Shown piece by piece: positions 8,627-18,686 of a DNA stretch of 64,000 nt (position 1 is its first letter; each line of letters starts with the position of its first letter). The DNA comes from Sulfurospirillum_A sp029027265 (GTDB lineage Bacteria; Campylobacterota; Campylobacteria; Campylobacterales; Sulfurospirillaceae): assembly GCA_029027265.1 (NCBI GenBank), contig CP093061.1, forward strand, positions 620,001-684,000, given 5' to 3'. The position numbers and the translations under genes are program-made. Below the pieces are notes generated by a model. The model was given only the letters and a program-made list of their open reading frames with translations. It ran no database searches and was not told the DNA's origin.

Positions 8627-10075
8627 ATGAAAATTAGAAAGAAAGCGTTGACATTTGAAGATATATTATTGGTTCCTAAGTATTCGGAGATTTTACCTAG
8701 AGAAGTAGATATAAAAAGTAAGTTTAGTAAGAATGTATCGCTAAATGCACCTTTGGTATCGGCTGCTATGGATACTGTTACAGAACACAGAACTGCAATA
8801 ATGATGGCTAGACTTGGTGGTCTTGGGATTATTCATAAAAATATGGATATTGAAGCACAAGCTAGAGAGATTAGACGTGTTAAAAAGAGTGAAAGTGGAA
8901 TTATCATTGACCCTATCTCAGTTCTTGCAAATGCAAGTATAAAAGAGGCTCTTCTTTTGATGAAAGAATACAGAATTTCTGGTGTTCCTGTTGTTACTGA
9001 AGAGAATATTTTAATAGGAATTTTAACAAATAGAGATTTGAGATTTGAAATTGATTTTGAGAAAAAAGTAGCTCAAGCTATGACGGTAATGCCTCTTATC
9101 ACTGTTAAAAAAGGTACAACTTTAGATGAAGCAGAAGCAATTTTTAGAACGAATAAAGTAGAAAAACTTCCTGTTGTTGGCAAAAACAACCAACTTGAGG
9201 GCTTGATAACTATAAAAGATTTGAAAAAACGTGTAGAATATCCAAATGCAAACAAAGATAATTTTGGTCGCCTAAGAGTTGGAGCTGCTATTGGAGTAGG
9301 GCAACTTGACCGTGCTGAAGCACTTGTTCAAGCGGGAGTTGATGTTCTTGTTTTAGATTCTGCTCATGGTCATTCAAAAGGTATTATGGATACTGTTAAA
9401 AAAATTAAAGAGACATTAGACGTTGATGTAGTTGCTGGAAATATTGCTACTAAAGAGGCTGCATTGGCACTTATTGAAGTTGGAGCAGATGGTGTTAAGG
9501 TAGGAATTGGACCTGGAAGCATATGTACTACAAGAATTGTAGCGGGCGTTGGAGTTCCTCAGATAACTGCTATTGAAGAGTGTGTTGAAGTTGGAAAAAA
9601 GTATGATGTTCCTGTTACTGCTGATGGTGGTATTAAATACTCTGGAGATCTTTCAAAGGCTTTAGCAGTAGGTGCTAGTTGTGTAATGATAGGAAGTCTA
9701 CTTGCTGGAACTAAAGAGAGTCCTGGAGATCTTATTACTTATCAGGGGCGTCAATTTAAAACTTACCGTGGTATGGGAAGCATTGGAGCTATGACAAAAG
9801 GAAGTACTGATAGATATTTTCAAGAGGGAACCGCAGCTGATAAGCTAGTACCTGAAGGAATTGAAGGACGTGTTCCTTATGTTGGCGGTGTAAAAGATGT
9901 AATACATCAACTTCTTGGAGGACTAAGAAGTTCAATGGGTTATGTTGGAGCTAAAGATATAGATGATTATCAAGAAAAAGCTGAGTTTGTAGAGATAACA
10001 ACAGCAGGACTTAAAGAGAGTCATGTTCACGATGTTATCATTACTCATGAAGCACCAAATTATAGAGTTAATTAA
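8627..10075 (+). CDS. guaB: IMP dehydrogenase
   Basis: The 482-residue enzyme oxidises IMP to XMP with NAD+, the rate-limiting step to GMP. Two CBS domains interrupt the barrel at about residues 90-205. The catalytic loop GPGSICTTRIVAGVGVPQ places the active Cys near 300, followed by the GGIKYSGD and GSLLAGT phosphate-binding segments. The Arg/Tyr flap appears as YRGMGS. It starts 12 bases after gatA and ends in a 1-base TAATG overlap with metX, so the genes are probably cotranscribed. Confidence 0.98.
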   Translation: MKIRKKALTFEDILLVPKYSEILPREVDIKSKFSKNVSLNAPLVSAAMDTVTEHRTAIMMARLGGLGIIHKNMDIEAQAREIRRVKKSESGIIIDPISVLANASIKEALLLMKEYRISGVPVVTEENILIGILTNRDLRFEIDFEKKVAQAMTVMPLITVKKGTTLDEAEAIFRTNKVEKLPVVGKNNQLEGLITIKDLKKRVEYPNANKDNFGRLRVGAAIGVGQLDRAEALVQAGVDVLVLDSAHGHSKGIMDTVKKIKETLDVDVVAGNIATKEAALALIEVGADGVKVGIGPGSICTTRIVAGVGVPQITAIEECVEVGKKYDVPVTADGGIKYSGDLSKALAVGASCVMIGSLLAGTKESPGDLITYQGRQFKTYRGMGSIGAMTKGSTDRYFQEGTAADKLVPEGIEGRVPYVGGVKDVIHQLLGGLRSSMGYVGAKDIDDYQEKAEFVEITTAGLKESHVHDVIITHEAPNYRVN

Positions 10076-11169
10076 TGAAAATTACGACCGCTATTGAATA
10101 TTTTGAAGAACCTTTGTATCTTGAAAGTGGTCGTATACTTGATTCATTTAAACTTGCTTATGAAACATATGGCAAATTAAATGAAGATAAATCAAATTGT
10201 ATTGTAGTTTTTCATGCTTTAACAGGAAGTCACCATGCTGCTGGTCGTTACGAGGGTGATAGAAAATCAGGTTGGTGGAATCTTCTTATTGGTGATGATA
10301 AAATTATAGATACAAAAAAATATTTTGTAATTTGTGTTAATGTACTTGGAAGCTGTTTTGGTTCAACTGGACCCATGGGCAATGGCGAAAAAGAGCCTCT
10401 ACGTTTGAAGTTCCCAGTTATTACTATAAGTGATATGGTAAAGGCTCAGATGAAACTTTTTGAGCGTTTGGGTATTCAAAAGGCTCATGCTATCATAGGT
10501 GGTTCAATGGGTGGCATGCAAGCGTTATGTGTGGCTGTTGAGTATCCTGAATTTACCAATAGGGTTATATCCATTGCTTCTACTTATGCCACACAAGCTT
10601 GGGCTATTGCTTTTAATCGTTTAGCTATGGAAGGCATAGTAAATGACCCAAGATTTAAAAATGGGCATTATGAGATGTCTGATTTTAAAGAAGATGGTTT
10701 GTTTGGTTTTGCAGTAGGTCGCATGGCTGGACACATAAGCTTTCTTTCACCTCACTCTATGGATAGTAAATTTGGAAGAAACTACGTTGCAACAGATGGT
10801 CTTTATGAGCTTTTTGGAAGATTTGAAGTAGAAAGATATATGGAGTACAATGGTCACAGTTTTGCTAAACGTTTTGACCCACTTAGTTATTTGTATATTA
10901 TAAAAGCTATGAATATTTTTGATGCTACGAGAAACTATGATTCTTTGGAACATTCGCTTCATCATATTAAATCAAAATTGACTTTGATAGCTTTTAAAGA
11001 GGACAAACTCTTTCGCCCAAAAGAGATGGAAGAGATAAAAAATACTTTGGTAAACCTTGGACGAGGGAGTGAAGTTGATTATGTATGTGTTGATAGCGAC
11101 TATGGGCATGATGCATTTTTAATTGAGTACGATAAGTTTGATTTTTACATAGAAAAAGCATTAAGATAG
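10075..11169 (+). CDS. metX: Homoserine O-acyltransferase
   Basis: The 364-residue alpha/beta-hydrolase-fold enzyme activates homoserine for methionine synthesis. The nucleophile elbow GGSMGGMQAL places Ser near 144, with the other triad members probably Asp in KEDKLF (~308) and His in YGHDAFLIEY (~344). LTGSHHAAG near the N-terminus is typical of MetX. Acetyl-CoA rather than succinyl-CoA use is assumed from family habit and cannot be proved here. The start overlaps the guaB stop by one base. Confidence 0.93.
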   Translation: MKITTAIEYFEEPLYLESGRILDSFKLAYETYGKLNEDKSNCIVVFHALTGSHHAAGRYEGDRKSGWWNLLIGDDKIIDTKKYFVICVNVLGSCFGSTGPMGNGEKEPLRLKFPVITISDMVKAQMKLFERLGIQKAHAIIGGSMGGMQALCVAVEYPEFTNRVISIASTYATQAWAIAFNRLAMEGIVNDPRFKNGHYEMSDFKEDGLFGFAVGRMAGHISFLSPHSMDSKFGRNYVATDGLYELFGRFEVERYMEYNGHSFAKRFDPLSYLYIIKAMNIFDATRNYDSLEHSLHHIKSKLTLIAFKEDKLFRPKEMEEIKNTLVNLGRGSEVDYVCVDSDYGHDAFLIEYDKFDFYIEKALR

Positions 11170-11227
11170 ACACTGAAATATAAGTTTAGTTTTTAGCATA
11201 AAAATTATTGTAACCAAAGGAAATTTT

Positions 11228-13783
11228 ATGAGTTTATCAATATTGTTGTTTGGTTTGTTGTCTTTTTGGATTTATACATTACAAAACAGAATTTTTAATC
11301 TTGAAAATCAGATAAAGAGTGCTAAAAATCAGGTAGAAGAAAAGTTTATTAATAGTAAACAAAATGATGTTATTAAAAAGAAAGTCACTATTAAAGATGA
11401 GTTACCCATAAAGATTAGAGAAGAGACTTTAAAAATATTTGGTAAAACAAAAAAAGAAGAATCAAAAACAAAAGAACCATCAAAGTTGATGCTATTTTTA
11501 AGAAATTATTTTACTAAAGGAAATTTACTAGTTAGAATTGGTGGAATAATTCTATTTTTTGGTTTAGCCTTTTTGGCAAAATATGCAGCTGAATATAGTA
11601 CAATCAGCATGCAAACAAGATTGATATTTATAGCCCTTACAGCTATAGCATTAATTGTTTTGGGTTGGAAGCTTAGAAATAAAGATGGTATTTATGGTCA
11701 AGTATTACAAGGACTTGGAATAGCCATATTTTATTTAGTTATTTATGTTGCTTCAAAATTTTATGCGCTACTATCTTTCGATATTGCTTTTATTTTGATG
11801 CTAATGACTGTTGTCTCAGGTTCCATATTAGCAGTGATAGAAAAATCTCAGCCTTTAGCTGTTTTTTCTACAATAGGTGGTTTTATAGTACCTATTTTAG
11901 TTGCTAGTAATGATGGTTCACATGTAGTACTTTTTAGTTACTATGCTCTACTTAATTTGGCTATTTTTATACAAGCTTGGTATCATTCTTGGCGTTTACT
12001 TAATATTCTTGGATTTGTTTTTACCTTCGTTATTGCTGGGATTTGGGGAGTATTGCGCTATAATGCAGAACTGTTTGTTACAACAGAACCATTTCTCATT
12101 CTCTTTTTTATGATGTATTTAACTGTTTCAATACTTTTTACTTTTAAGCACTCATTTAAGCCTAAAAATCTTATTGATGGAACTTTAGTATTTGGTTTAC
12201 CTATGGTAGTTTTTCCTTTGCAACTCAACTTAGTTCAAAATTTTGAATATGCACAAGCGATTAGTGCTATAATCTTAGGTGCGTTATATCTTATATTCTA
12301 CCGTGTATTTAAAAACAATGAAAAAACGGATTTACTTGCCCAAGTGTTTTTATTATTGAGTGTTATCTTTTTTACAATATCAATACCTTATCTCTTTGAT
12401 GCAGATGTAACTGCTGCATTATGGGCATTGGAAAGTTGTGTTGCTATTTGGATTGCATTAAAACAAAATAGAGTATATTCTAGGTACTTAGCAGAAGCAC
12501 TTTTGTTTGCATCGGCTTTTATCTACCCTTCCTCTGTTTATTCAAATGGTCTTACTTTTTCAGAATACTTGGGCTATGTCATAGTAATAACAGCAATATT
12601 TATTGCTTCTTATCTCTTGGATAAAAACAAAAGGCATCTTTCTAGGTTTGATGTAATTATGCCTATTGTTTTTCTGGGATTATCTGTGGTATTATGGTTT
12701 ATTAGCACTCCATTGATATTAATGAAATATGATGTTGTTAATGTTAATGCTTTTATGTTTACTCTTTTTCTAGCAGGGAGTCTATTTTTTATAGCAATAA
12801 AATATTTGAATTATAATTTACTTATAAAGGTATTACAGGTTTACCTATTACTAGGAATATACTTCTTCTTCCTAGGTAGTTATGAGAGAGTACATCCTTT
12901 TGAAAGTTTTGGTGTTGTTGCTTTAGGATCTTTTTTCTTACTTAATTATTTTCTCCTTTATCAATACGATAAATTTTGGAAATACATAAAACAGATACAT
13001 ATCTTAAGCATTTGGTTTATGGTAAGCATTCTTGTTTTAGAGACAATATACTTTGCCAAAAGATTAGATGTAGACAAAAGTATTTTTATGATAGCTATAG
13101 CAATAGTACCGTTGGTAGTTTCTATTATTCTACTTACTTATAAAAAATATGGAATTTGGTTGGAAAAATATAAAGAAGATTATCAATTTTTTGCTGTAGG
13201 TGGATTTGTTTTTGTTCTTGCACTTTGGGAATTAATAGCATTTAGCGTAGCACCAGATTTTCATATGCTTACTTATGTACCTCTATTAAATCCAATTGAT
13301 ATGATGCAGATTTTAGTATTGGGTCTTGTATGTTTTTGGATATACCGCAATGAGAAGTTTTTACTTGATGATAAAAAGCTGTTTGTTTATGGTCTAACTT
13401 CTTTATTGTTTTTATCTTTTTTTACGGTAGTCTTTGCTAGAAGCATTCATATGTATGGAAATGTTCATTATGATATTAATTCTTTATGGCATGATATGTT
13501 TTTTCAAACTGGACTTTCAATACTATGGAGTATAATTGCTATTAGTGCAATGTTCTTATCAAAAAGATATGCTAGTAGAACTATTTGGTTAGCAGGTTTT
13601 GGATTGTTGGTATTAGTGGTTTTAAAATTATTTTTTGTTGAACTTGCTAGTTCGGGTACTATAGAAAGAATTATATCATTTATTATAGTCGGTTCATTGT
13701 TGTTGTTTATAGGGTATTTTGTTCCTTTACCACCAATAAAAAATACAGAAAAAGTAGTTAATAAAAAGGAGAATTTAGAATGA
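11228..13783 (+). CDS. DUF2339 polytopic membrane protein
   Basis: The 851-residue protein has an N-terminal helix, a charged coiled-coil-like segment (~20-90), then more than twenty hydrophobic helices to the C-terminus. This organisation, with the early GNLLVRIGGIILFFGLAFLAKYAAEY stretch split across the first membrane pair, is characteristic of the DUF2339 family of bacterial inner-membrane proteins, whose function is unknown. It is preceded by aaaggaaat and ends in an ATGA overlap with xseB. No catalytic motif is visible. Confidence 0.8.
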   Translation: MSLSILLFGLLSFWIYTLQNRIFNLENQIKSAKNQVEEKFINSKQNDVIKKKVTIKDELPIKIREETLKIFGKTKKEESKTKEPSKLMLFLRNYFTKGNLLVRIGGIILFFGLAFLAKYAAEYSTISMQTRLIFIALTAIALIVLGWKLRNKDGIYGQVLQGLGIAIFYLVIYVASKFYALLSFDIAFILMLMTVVSGSILAVIEKSQPLAVFSTIGGFIVPILVASNDGSHVVLFSYYALLNLAIFIQAWYHSWRLLNILGFVFTFVIAGIWGVLRYNAELFVTTEPFLILFFMMYLTVSILFTFKHSFKPKNLIDGTLVFGLPMVVFPLQLNLVQNFEYAQAISAIILGALYLIFYRVFKNNEKTDLLAQVFLLLSVIFFTISIPYLFDADVTAALWALESCVAIWIALKQNRVYSRYLAEALLFASAFIYPSSVYSNGLTFSEYLGYVIVITAIFIASYLLDKNKRHLSRFDVIMPIVFLGLSVVLWFISTPLILMKYDVVNVNAFMFTLFLAGSLFFIAIKYLNYNLLIKVLQVYLLLGIYFFFLGSYERVHPFESFGVVALGSFFLLNYFLLYQYDKFWKYIKQIHILSIWFMVSILVLETIYFAKRLDVDKSIFMIAIAIVPLVVSIILLTYKKYGIWLEKYKEDYQFFAVGGFVFVLALWELIAFSVAPDFHMLTYVPLLNPIDMMQILVLGLVCFWIYRNEKFLLDDKKLFVYGLTSLLFLSFFTVVFARSIHMYGNVHYDINSLWHDMFFQTGLSILWSIIAISAMFLSKRYASRTIWLAGFGLLVLVVLKLFFVELASSGTIERIISFIIVGSLLLFIGYFVPLPPIKNTEKVVNKKENLE

Positions 13784-13965
13784 GTTTTGAAAAAAAATTA
13801 GAAAATGCAAAAAAGGTTTTAGAAGAGTTATCTAATCCTGAAATTTCATTGGCCGATGGTATGAAAAAATATAAAGATGGTTTGAAACTTTTAAAAGAGG
13901 CGACTAAGATGATAGAAAATGCAAAATTGGAGTACACAACACTACAAAATGAAGATATAAAATGA
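13780..13965 (+). CDS. xseB: Exodeoxyribonuclease VII small subunit
   Basis: The 61-residue helical protein has the XseB pattern FEKKLENAKKVLEEL...ISLADGMKKYKDGLKLLKEATKMI. The small subunit assembles in several copies on XseA to degrade single-stranded DNA. xseA is not in the window. The gene overlaps both neighbours by four bases (ATGA type), so its translation is probably coupled to the DUF2339 gene and to the nitrilase-like gene. Confidence 0.9.
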   Translation: MSFEKKLENAKKVLEELSNPEISLADGMKKYKDGLKLLKEATKMIENAKLEYTTLQNEDIK

Positions 13966-14756
13966 AAATAGCAGCTTTACAGTTGAGTACTCTTCCTATG
14001 AGTAGTTCAAAATTGGACTATTATTTTAGAATTTGTAAGAAGAAAGATGTTGAGCTTATGTTGCTTAGTGAGTATGCACTCAATAGTTTTTTTAAAGAGC
14101 TAGAGACTACTCCAATTTCGATGATAAAAGAGCAGTCAAATCATAAGATAAACGCCTTAAAAGAGTTATGTACAAAGTACGATATAAGTGTTGTTGCTCC
14201 TATTGTACATGTAAAAGGAAAATTTCTTTACAAGTCAACTGCAAAGTTTACTCCTAAGTCGGTTTCATACTATGACCAACAGTTTCTTATAAACTATAAG
14301 CATTGGAATGAAGAGAAATTTTTTGACAATGAGCCAAGTGAATTTAATCTTCCATCATTTAATATAGATGGAGTTAAATTTGGAGTTATTAATGGCTTTG
14401 AATTGCACTTTGATATTGCTTTTAGTCAAGTAATGAAGAAGGGAATTGATGTACTATTATGCCCATCAGCATCAACTTTTGATTCGTCTGCTCGCTGGAT
14501 TGAGTTACTAAAGATGAGAGCTTTCACAAATAGCGTCTATATTCTACGTTCAAACCGTGTTGGTATGTATAAAGATGGAGATGAAGAGTGGAAGTTTTAT
14601 GGACATAGTAATCTTGTATCTCCTTGGGGTGAAGTGGAACTTACTTTAGGCAGTCATGAAGAGATACTCATAGTAGATATCTGTAAAGATGAAGTTAGCG
14701 AAGCAAGAAAAAGTTGGGGTTGGAAAAAAGCACTTAGTAAAAGGGATATTATATGA
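13962..14756 (+). CDS. Carbon-nitrogen hydrolase (nitrilase superfamily)
   Basis: The 264-residue cytoplasmic protein shows the Glu-Lys-Cys arrangement of the nitrilase superfamily: Glu in LLSEYAL (~36), Lys in INYKHWNEEKFF (~112) and Cys in DVLLCPSAS (~169). The substrate (an amide or omega-amide) cannot be read from the sequence. It overlaps xseB and the ThiF-like gene by four bases each. A TACATGTA octamer at 14206 is read here as His-Val-Lys. Confidence 0.85.
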   Translation: MKIAALQLSTLPMSSSKLDYYFRICKKKDVELMLLSEYALNSFFKELETTPISMIKEQSNHKINALKELCTKYDISVVAPIVHVKGKFLYKSTAKFTPKSVSYYDQQFLINYKHWNEEKFFDNEPSEFNLPSFNIDGVKFGVINGFELHFDIAFSQVMKKGIDVLLCPSASTFDSSARWIELLKMRAFTNSVYILRSNRVGMYKDGDEEWKFYGHSNLVSPWGEVELTLGSHEEILIVDICKDEVSEARKSWGWKKALSKRDII

Positions 14757-15418
14757 TGGAATTTTTTCATAGACAAGTACAGCTTTGGGGTGAAGATACT
14801 CAAAAATCTTTACAAGATAAAACGATTGTCATTATAGGTTGTGGAGGACTTGGAAGTTCTCTCGCTATTGGTCTTGGTGCTACTGGTATTGGTCATATTC
14901 ACTTAGTAGATTTTGATGAAGTTAGTGTTCATAACATTCATCGTCAAATTGCGTTTAAAGTAGGTGATGAAGGAAAATTCAAATCTGAAATAGTAGGCGA
15001 ATTGGTTGAAAGTAGATGTCCATTTGTAAAAACAACTGTACATGTAAACAGTTTTGAAGAGTTTACCAAAAAAGGTATAGAGGTTGATTTGATTATAGAT
15101 GGAACTGATAATCTTCCAGTACGTGCTGAAATAGACAAGTATGCTAAACGAGTAAATACTCCTTGGATATACGGCTCGGTAGAAGCTTTCAACGGGCAAG
15201 TATGTTTCTTTGATAAAAGTGATTTTGGAGCATTTAAAATAAAGAAAAAAACTCCAGCTGGAATTGCTGCTCCAATAGTAATGCACATAGCATCTTTACA
15301 AGCCAATTTAGCACTTCGTTACCTTGCTGGGCTTAGTGTTAAAAAAGACTTTTTATATTACCTTTACATTAATGATGAAGGCGAGTTGATAACTCAAAAA
15401 TTTGGAATGCCTGTTTAG
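14753..15418 (+). CDS. ThiF/MoeB/HesA-type E1-like adenylyltransferase
   Basis: The 221-residue protein has the E1-like nucleotide-binding fold: HRQVQLWGEDTQ at the start, the glycine-rich IIGCGGLGSS loop (~27-36), DFDEV and the NIHRQ arginine finger (~60), then the DGTDN motif (~115). Such enzymes adenylate the C-terminal glycine of ThiS/MoaD-like sulfur carriers. The two CxxC zinc pairs of MoeB/ThiF are not evident and the protein is short, so it may be a divergent or minimal member. The downstream neighbour on the other strand is a rhodanese, but the rhodanese is periplasmic and so is unlikely to be its partner. Confidence 0.85.
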   Translation: MMEFFHRQVQLWGEDTQKSLQDKTIVIIGCGGLGSSLAIGLGATGIGHIHLVDFDEVSVHNIHRQIAFKVGDEGKFKSEIVGELVESRCPFVKTTVHVNSFEEFTKKGIEVDLIIDGTDNLPVRAEIDKYAKRVNTPWIYGSVEAFNGQVCFFDKSDFGAFKIKKKTPAGIAAPIVMHIASLQANLALRYLAGLSVKKDFLYYLYINDEGELITQKFGMPV

Positions 15419-15429
15419 GCACTCCAAGT

Positions 15430-15447
15430 ATCTTTACATGTAAAGAT
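15430..15447. repeat. 18-bp palindrome atctttacatgtaaagat between convergent genes
   Basis: A perfect palindrome built on TACATGTA lies between the convergent ThiF-like gene and the rhodanese gene, touching the rhodanese stop. It is one of the longest perfect copies of the repeat found across this window, and in this position could also form a small bidirectional hairpin. Confidence 0.75.
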
Positions 15448-16142
15448 TAAGGGACTATAGTTGTTAGATTTAGCATAGTCCAACTGTACATTCCACCTCT
15501 ATACCACTTTAGTTTTTCTTTTGGATAACCTATTTTTCGTAGATTTTGAATAGCCCAAGTAGATTGTGGGCACCAGATACCATTACAAAACAGAAGCAGT
15601 GTTTTTGCATTATTAAAACTGTATTTACCATTGTCTATCTCTACTCCTAACTCTTCCAGTGTATCTTCGAACTCAGTTGGGTATTTTTTCTTATCAAATC
15701 TTTTGTAAGAAATATTTGTAGATGTTGGAATAGTTCCTGTTTCATACCAGTTAGCTAGCCTGGCATCTATGAGCATTAAATTCTCGTCTTTTGTAGATTT
15801 CTTGATAAAATCTATTACTTCAAGTTCTCCATATGTATCTATTCCTTCAGTTATCTTAAGTGGTGATATTTTTCCAATAGTAGTTACAAATGTTTTTTTA
15901 CAGTTAGCTCCTACCTCTTTGTTAGCAAAATTTCCACCCCAGATTACATTAGGACTAGTGCCATCAACTTTTTTACATTCATTATCATGGATTCTTTTTA
16001 TGACTACACTCTTTTTTTCATCAAATGAGTCCATATAGTCTAGTGCAACACCATTGTTTTTTAAATCTAAACCAGCACTGTTAACTGCACTAACACTGAT
16101 TATAGATAAACATATAATACTCAAAATTTTTAAAATCATCAC
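15447..16142 (-). CDS. Periplasmic rhodanese-domain protein
   Basis: The 231-residue protein begins with a Sec signal peptide (hydrophobic ~3-20, cleavage likely after VNSAG). The C-terminal half is a rhodanese domain with LIDARLANWYETG and the catalytic-loop sequence LLFCNGIWCPQS (Cys near 187), followed by the WYRGGMYSW segment. The role of such periplasmic sulfurtransferases in sulfur-oxidising Campylobacterota is not settled. A substrate (thiosulfate or persulfide) is only inferred. The gene is transcribed towards the ThiF-like gene. Confidence 0.85.
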   Translation of the reverse strand: MMILKILSIICLSIISVSAVNSAGLDLKNNGVALDYMDSFDEKKSVVIKRIHDNECKKVDGTSPNVIWGGNFANKEVGANCKKTFVTTIGKISPLKITEGIDTYGELEVIDFIKKSTKDENLMLIDARLANWYETGTIPTSTNISYKRFDKKKYPTEFEDTLEELGVEIDNGKYSFNNAKTLLLFCNGIWCPQSTWAIQNLRKIGYPKEKLKWYRGGMYSWTMLNLTTIVP

Positions 16143-16206
16143 GTCTCCTTTAAATTATATTAAAGTGTACCAATAAAGTTACTTTTAGTCAAGTAGTAAC
16201 TTAACT

Positions 16207-16249
16207 TACATGTAAAGGAAAATATGATAATATAAAAGACTTACATGTA
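16207..16249. repeat. Two TACATGTA copies upstream of the aminotransferase
   Basis: Two copies of the octamer (16207-16214 and 16242-16249), 35 bases apart, lie between the divergent rhodanese and aminotransferase genes. The second is 15 bases before the TTG start. A regulatory role is possible, but the same octamer is common elsewhere in the window. Confidence 0.6.
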
Positions 16250-16263
16250 ATAGGAAAACTAAA

Positions 16264-17394
16264 TTGAATTTTGAGCCATATCCATTTGAAAAACTAACAA
16301 ATTTACTTAAAAATATAACTCCATCAGACAGATTCAAACCTTGTGCTTTGACTATAGGAGAGCCTCAGTTTGAAACTCCACTGTTTATACAAGAGGCATT
16401 ACAAAATAGTAGTGCATTGTTAAACAAGTATCCTAAAACGGCTGGAGAAAAAAACCTTAAAGATGCTCAAAAATCTTTTGTGAAAAAGAGATTTGGCGTA
16501 GAGTTGAGTGATAGTGAGCTTATTCCTACTTTTGGAACTCGTGAAGTGCTATTTAACTTTCCTCAGTTTTTACTTTTTGATGTAAAAGAACCTGTTATTG
16601 CTTATACGAATCCTTTTTATCAGATTTATGAAGGTGCAGCAAAAGCATGTAGAGCAGAAGTTATACACCTTGATTTAACAAAAGAGAATGGTTTTAAGCC
16701 TGATATCACTCTTGAAGAACTAAAAAATGCTAATTTAGTTATTTTAAACTTTCCAAATAATCCAACAGCTTCAATTCTTAGTATAGATGAGCTTGGAGAG
16801 TGGGTTAAATTAGCACTTAAATATGATTTTGTTTTGTTGAATGATGAATGCTATAGTGAAATTTACTGTGATGAAAAACCACTGTCTTTGCTTGAAGCAA
16901 GTTTACATGTAAACAATGAAAGTTTTAAAAATGTATTGGTAATAAACTCTGTTTCAAAACGAAGTTCAGCTCCTGGACTTCGCTCTGGTTTTATTGCGGG
17001 CGATGAGACTATTTTAAAAGAGTACACAAAGTACAGAACTTACATTGGAGCTGCGATTCCTTTACCACTTCAAGAAGCTTCAGTCGCAGCTTGGAGCGAT
17101 GAGTTACATGTAAGCAAAACTAGAGAAGTTTATAAAAAGAACTTAGAATTAGCTAGTGAAATTTTGCATGTAAAGAGAAGTGCTGCCACTTTTTATGTAT
17201 GGTTTGAAGTTGATGATGAATTAGAGTTTACAAAAGGGCTTTATGAGAGTAAAAATGTCAAAGTTTTACCCGGTAGTTTCCTTGGACGAGAGGGAATAGG
17301 ACGTGCTTATATTCGTATGGCATTGGTAGAGAATAGTGAAAAAACTAAAGAAGCACTAATGCGAATAAGCGACTTTATTAAGGCACAAAAATGA
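16264..17394 (+). CDS. dapC: Class I/II aminotransferase, probable N-succinyl-diaminopimelate aminotransferase
   Basis: The 376-residue PLP enzyme starts with TTG after agga. The lysine that binds PLP lies in NSVSKRSSAPGLRSGF (~ residue 236), the substrate motif NFPNNPTA is at ~160 and the DECYSEIY segment at ~195. The length and motifs fit the aminotransferase that Campylobacterota use in lysine/peptidoglycan synthesis. dapE lies 5 kb downstream and murC follows immediately (4-base overlap), which supports a cell-wall precursor role. The DapC identity rests on context and is not certain. Three palindromic or near-palindromic repeats are read here as Leu-His-Val. Confidence 0.75.
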   Translation: MNFEPYPFEKLTNLLKNITPSDRFKPCALTIGEPQFETPLFIQEALQNSSALLNKYPKTAGEKNLKDAQKSFVKKRFGVELSDSELIPTFGTREVLFNFPQFLLFDVKEPVIAYTNPFYQIYEGAAKACRAEVIHLDLTKENGFKPDITLEELKNANLVILNFPNNPTASILSIDELGEWVKLALKYDFVLLNDECYSEIYCDEKPLSLLEASLHVNNESFKNVLVINSVSKRSSAPGLRSGFIAGDETILKEYTKYRTYIGAAIPLPLQEASVAAWSDELHVSKTREVYKKNLELASEILHVKRSAATFYVWFEVDDELEFTKGLYESKNVKVLPGSFLGREGIGRAYIRMALVENSEKTKEALMRISDFIKAQK

Positions 17395-18686
17395 AAAAAA
17401 TCCATTTTGTAGGCATTGGTGGAATAGGTCTTTCTGCATTAGCACGTTATTTAAAAAAAGAAAACTATACTGTATGTGGTTCTGATATTAAAGAGACAAA
17501 GATAACAAGATGTTTAGTAAAAGAGGGCATAGAAGTATGTGTTCCTCATTGTGCTCAAAGTATTAAAGACCAAGATTTAGTAATTTACTCTGCTGCTGTA
17601 AAAGATGATAATGTTGAGTTGGTTGAAGCAAGAAAAAGAGGCATTGTAACTCTTTCACGTAAAGATGCTCTGCCATTTATACTAAAGAATAAGAGAGTGT
17701 TTTCAGTTGCAGGTGCCCATGGGAAAAGTACAACAAGTGCAATTTTAGCAAGTATGGTTGATGGCTCAGTTATCATTGGAGCTGAAAGTAAACAGTTCGA
17801 TACAAATATGTTTTATAGACAAAGCAACAATATAATTTTTGAAGCAGATGAGAGTGATTCGAGTTTTTTAAACTCAAATCCTTACATTGCAATAGTAATA
17901 AATGCAGAGCCTGAGCATATGGAGTATTATAACTATGATTATGATAAGTTTTATGATGCTTACAGAACATTTTTAAAAAGTGCAACTATAAGAGTTATAA
18001 ATGCTGAAGATGAGTTTTTAAGTACACTTGATGATATGGAGGCGATTCGTCTTTACCCTAGTCGCGATATTACAGAGCTTAAAACAGTTTTGAAAAATGG
18101 TGAGCCGTATACGTCGTTTATACTAAAAGATTTAGGTCGTTTTGAAGTGTGGGGAATTGGTGAGCATATAGCTCTTGATGCATCTTTAGCTATTTTAGCA
18201 AGTATAAACGAGATAGACTTAGAGAGTAGTCGTGAGAAAATAAAAAATTATCGTGGTATAAAAAAGAGATTTGACATACTGACAAAAAAAGAAGGATATG
18301 CTCTCATAGATGACTATGGGCATCATCCAACAGAGATAAAAGCCACTATGAACTCTGCTAAAGTTTATGCAGACTTGCTTAATTTGGATAAAATAACAGC
18401 TATCTGGCAACCACATAAATACTCACGTACTATTGATAACCTTGAAGGGTTTGTAGAGTGTTTTAAGGGGGTTGATGAGCTTATAATCATGCCTGTTTGG
18501 AGTGCAGGAGAGCAAAAGCGTGAGATAGACTTTAAAAAAGAGTTTAAAAAATATAATCCAGAGTTTATAGGAAAATTAACAAGAGTTGGAGATTTTATAG
18601 ATTTGGATAATTCTAAAAAACTAGATCACGGTCTAGTCATTGGCTTTGGTGCTGGTGATATAACATATCAATTAAGGGGTGCTTAG
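17391..18686 (+). CDS. murC: UDP-N-acetylmuramate--L-alanine ligase
   Basis: The 431-residue Mur ligase begins with the MurC UDP-binding loop HFVGIGGIGLSALAR. The ATP-binding P-loop GAHGKSTT lies at ~107-114, the FEADESDSSFL acid motif at ~152 and the DDYGHHPTEI segment at ~300. It adds L-Ala to UDP-MurNAc in the cytoplasm. It overlaps the aminotransferase by four bases and the following small membrane gene by one. Confidence 0.97.
   Translation: MKKIHFVGIGGIGLSALARYLKKENYTVCGSDIKETKITRCLVKEGIEVCVPHCAQSIKDQDLVIYSAAVKDDNVELVEARKRGIVTLSRKDALPFILKNKRVFSVAGAHGKSTTSAILASMVDGSVIIGAESKQFDTNMFYRQSNNIIFEADESDSSFLNSNPYIAIVINAEPEHMEYYNYDYDKFYDAYRTFLKSATIRVINAEDEFLSTLDDMEAIRLYPSRDITELKTVLKNGEPYTSFILKDLGRFEVWGIGEHIALDASLAILASINEIDLESSREKIKNYRGIKKRFDILTKKEGYALIDDYGHHPTEIKATMNSAKVYADLLNLDKITAIWQPHKYSRTIDNLEGFVECFKGVDELIIMPVWSAGEQKREIDFKKEFKKYNPEFIGKLTRVGDFIDLDNSKKLDHGLVIGFGAGDITYQLRGA

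Noticed and set aside
14944..15306. Long minus-strand frames opposite the ThiF-like gene
   Set aside because: They are shadows of a well-conserved gene on the plus strand and show no family features.
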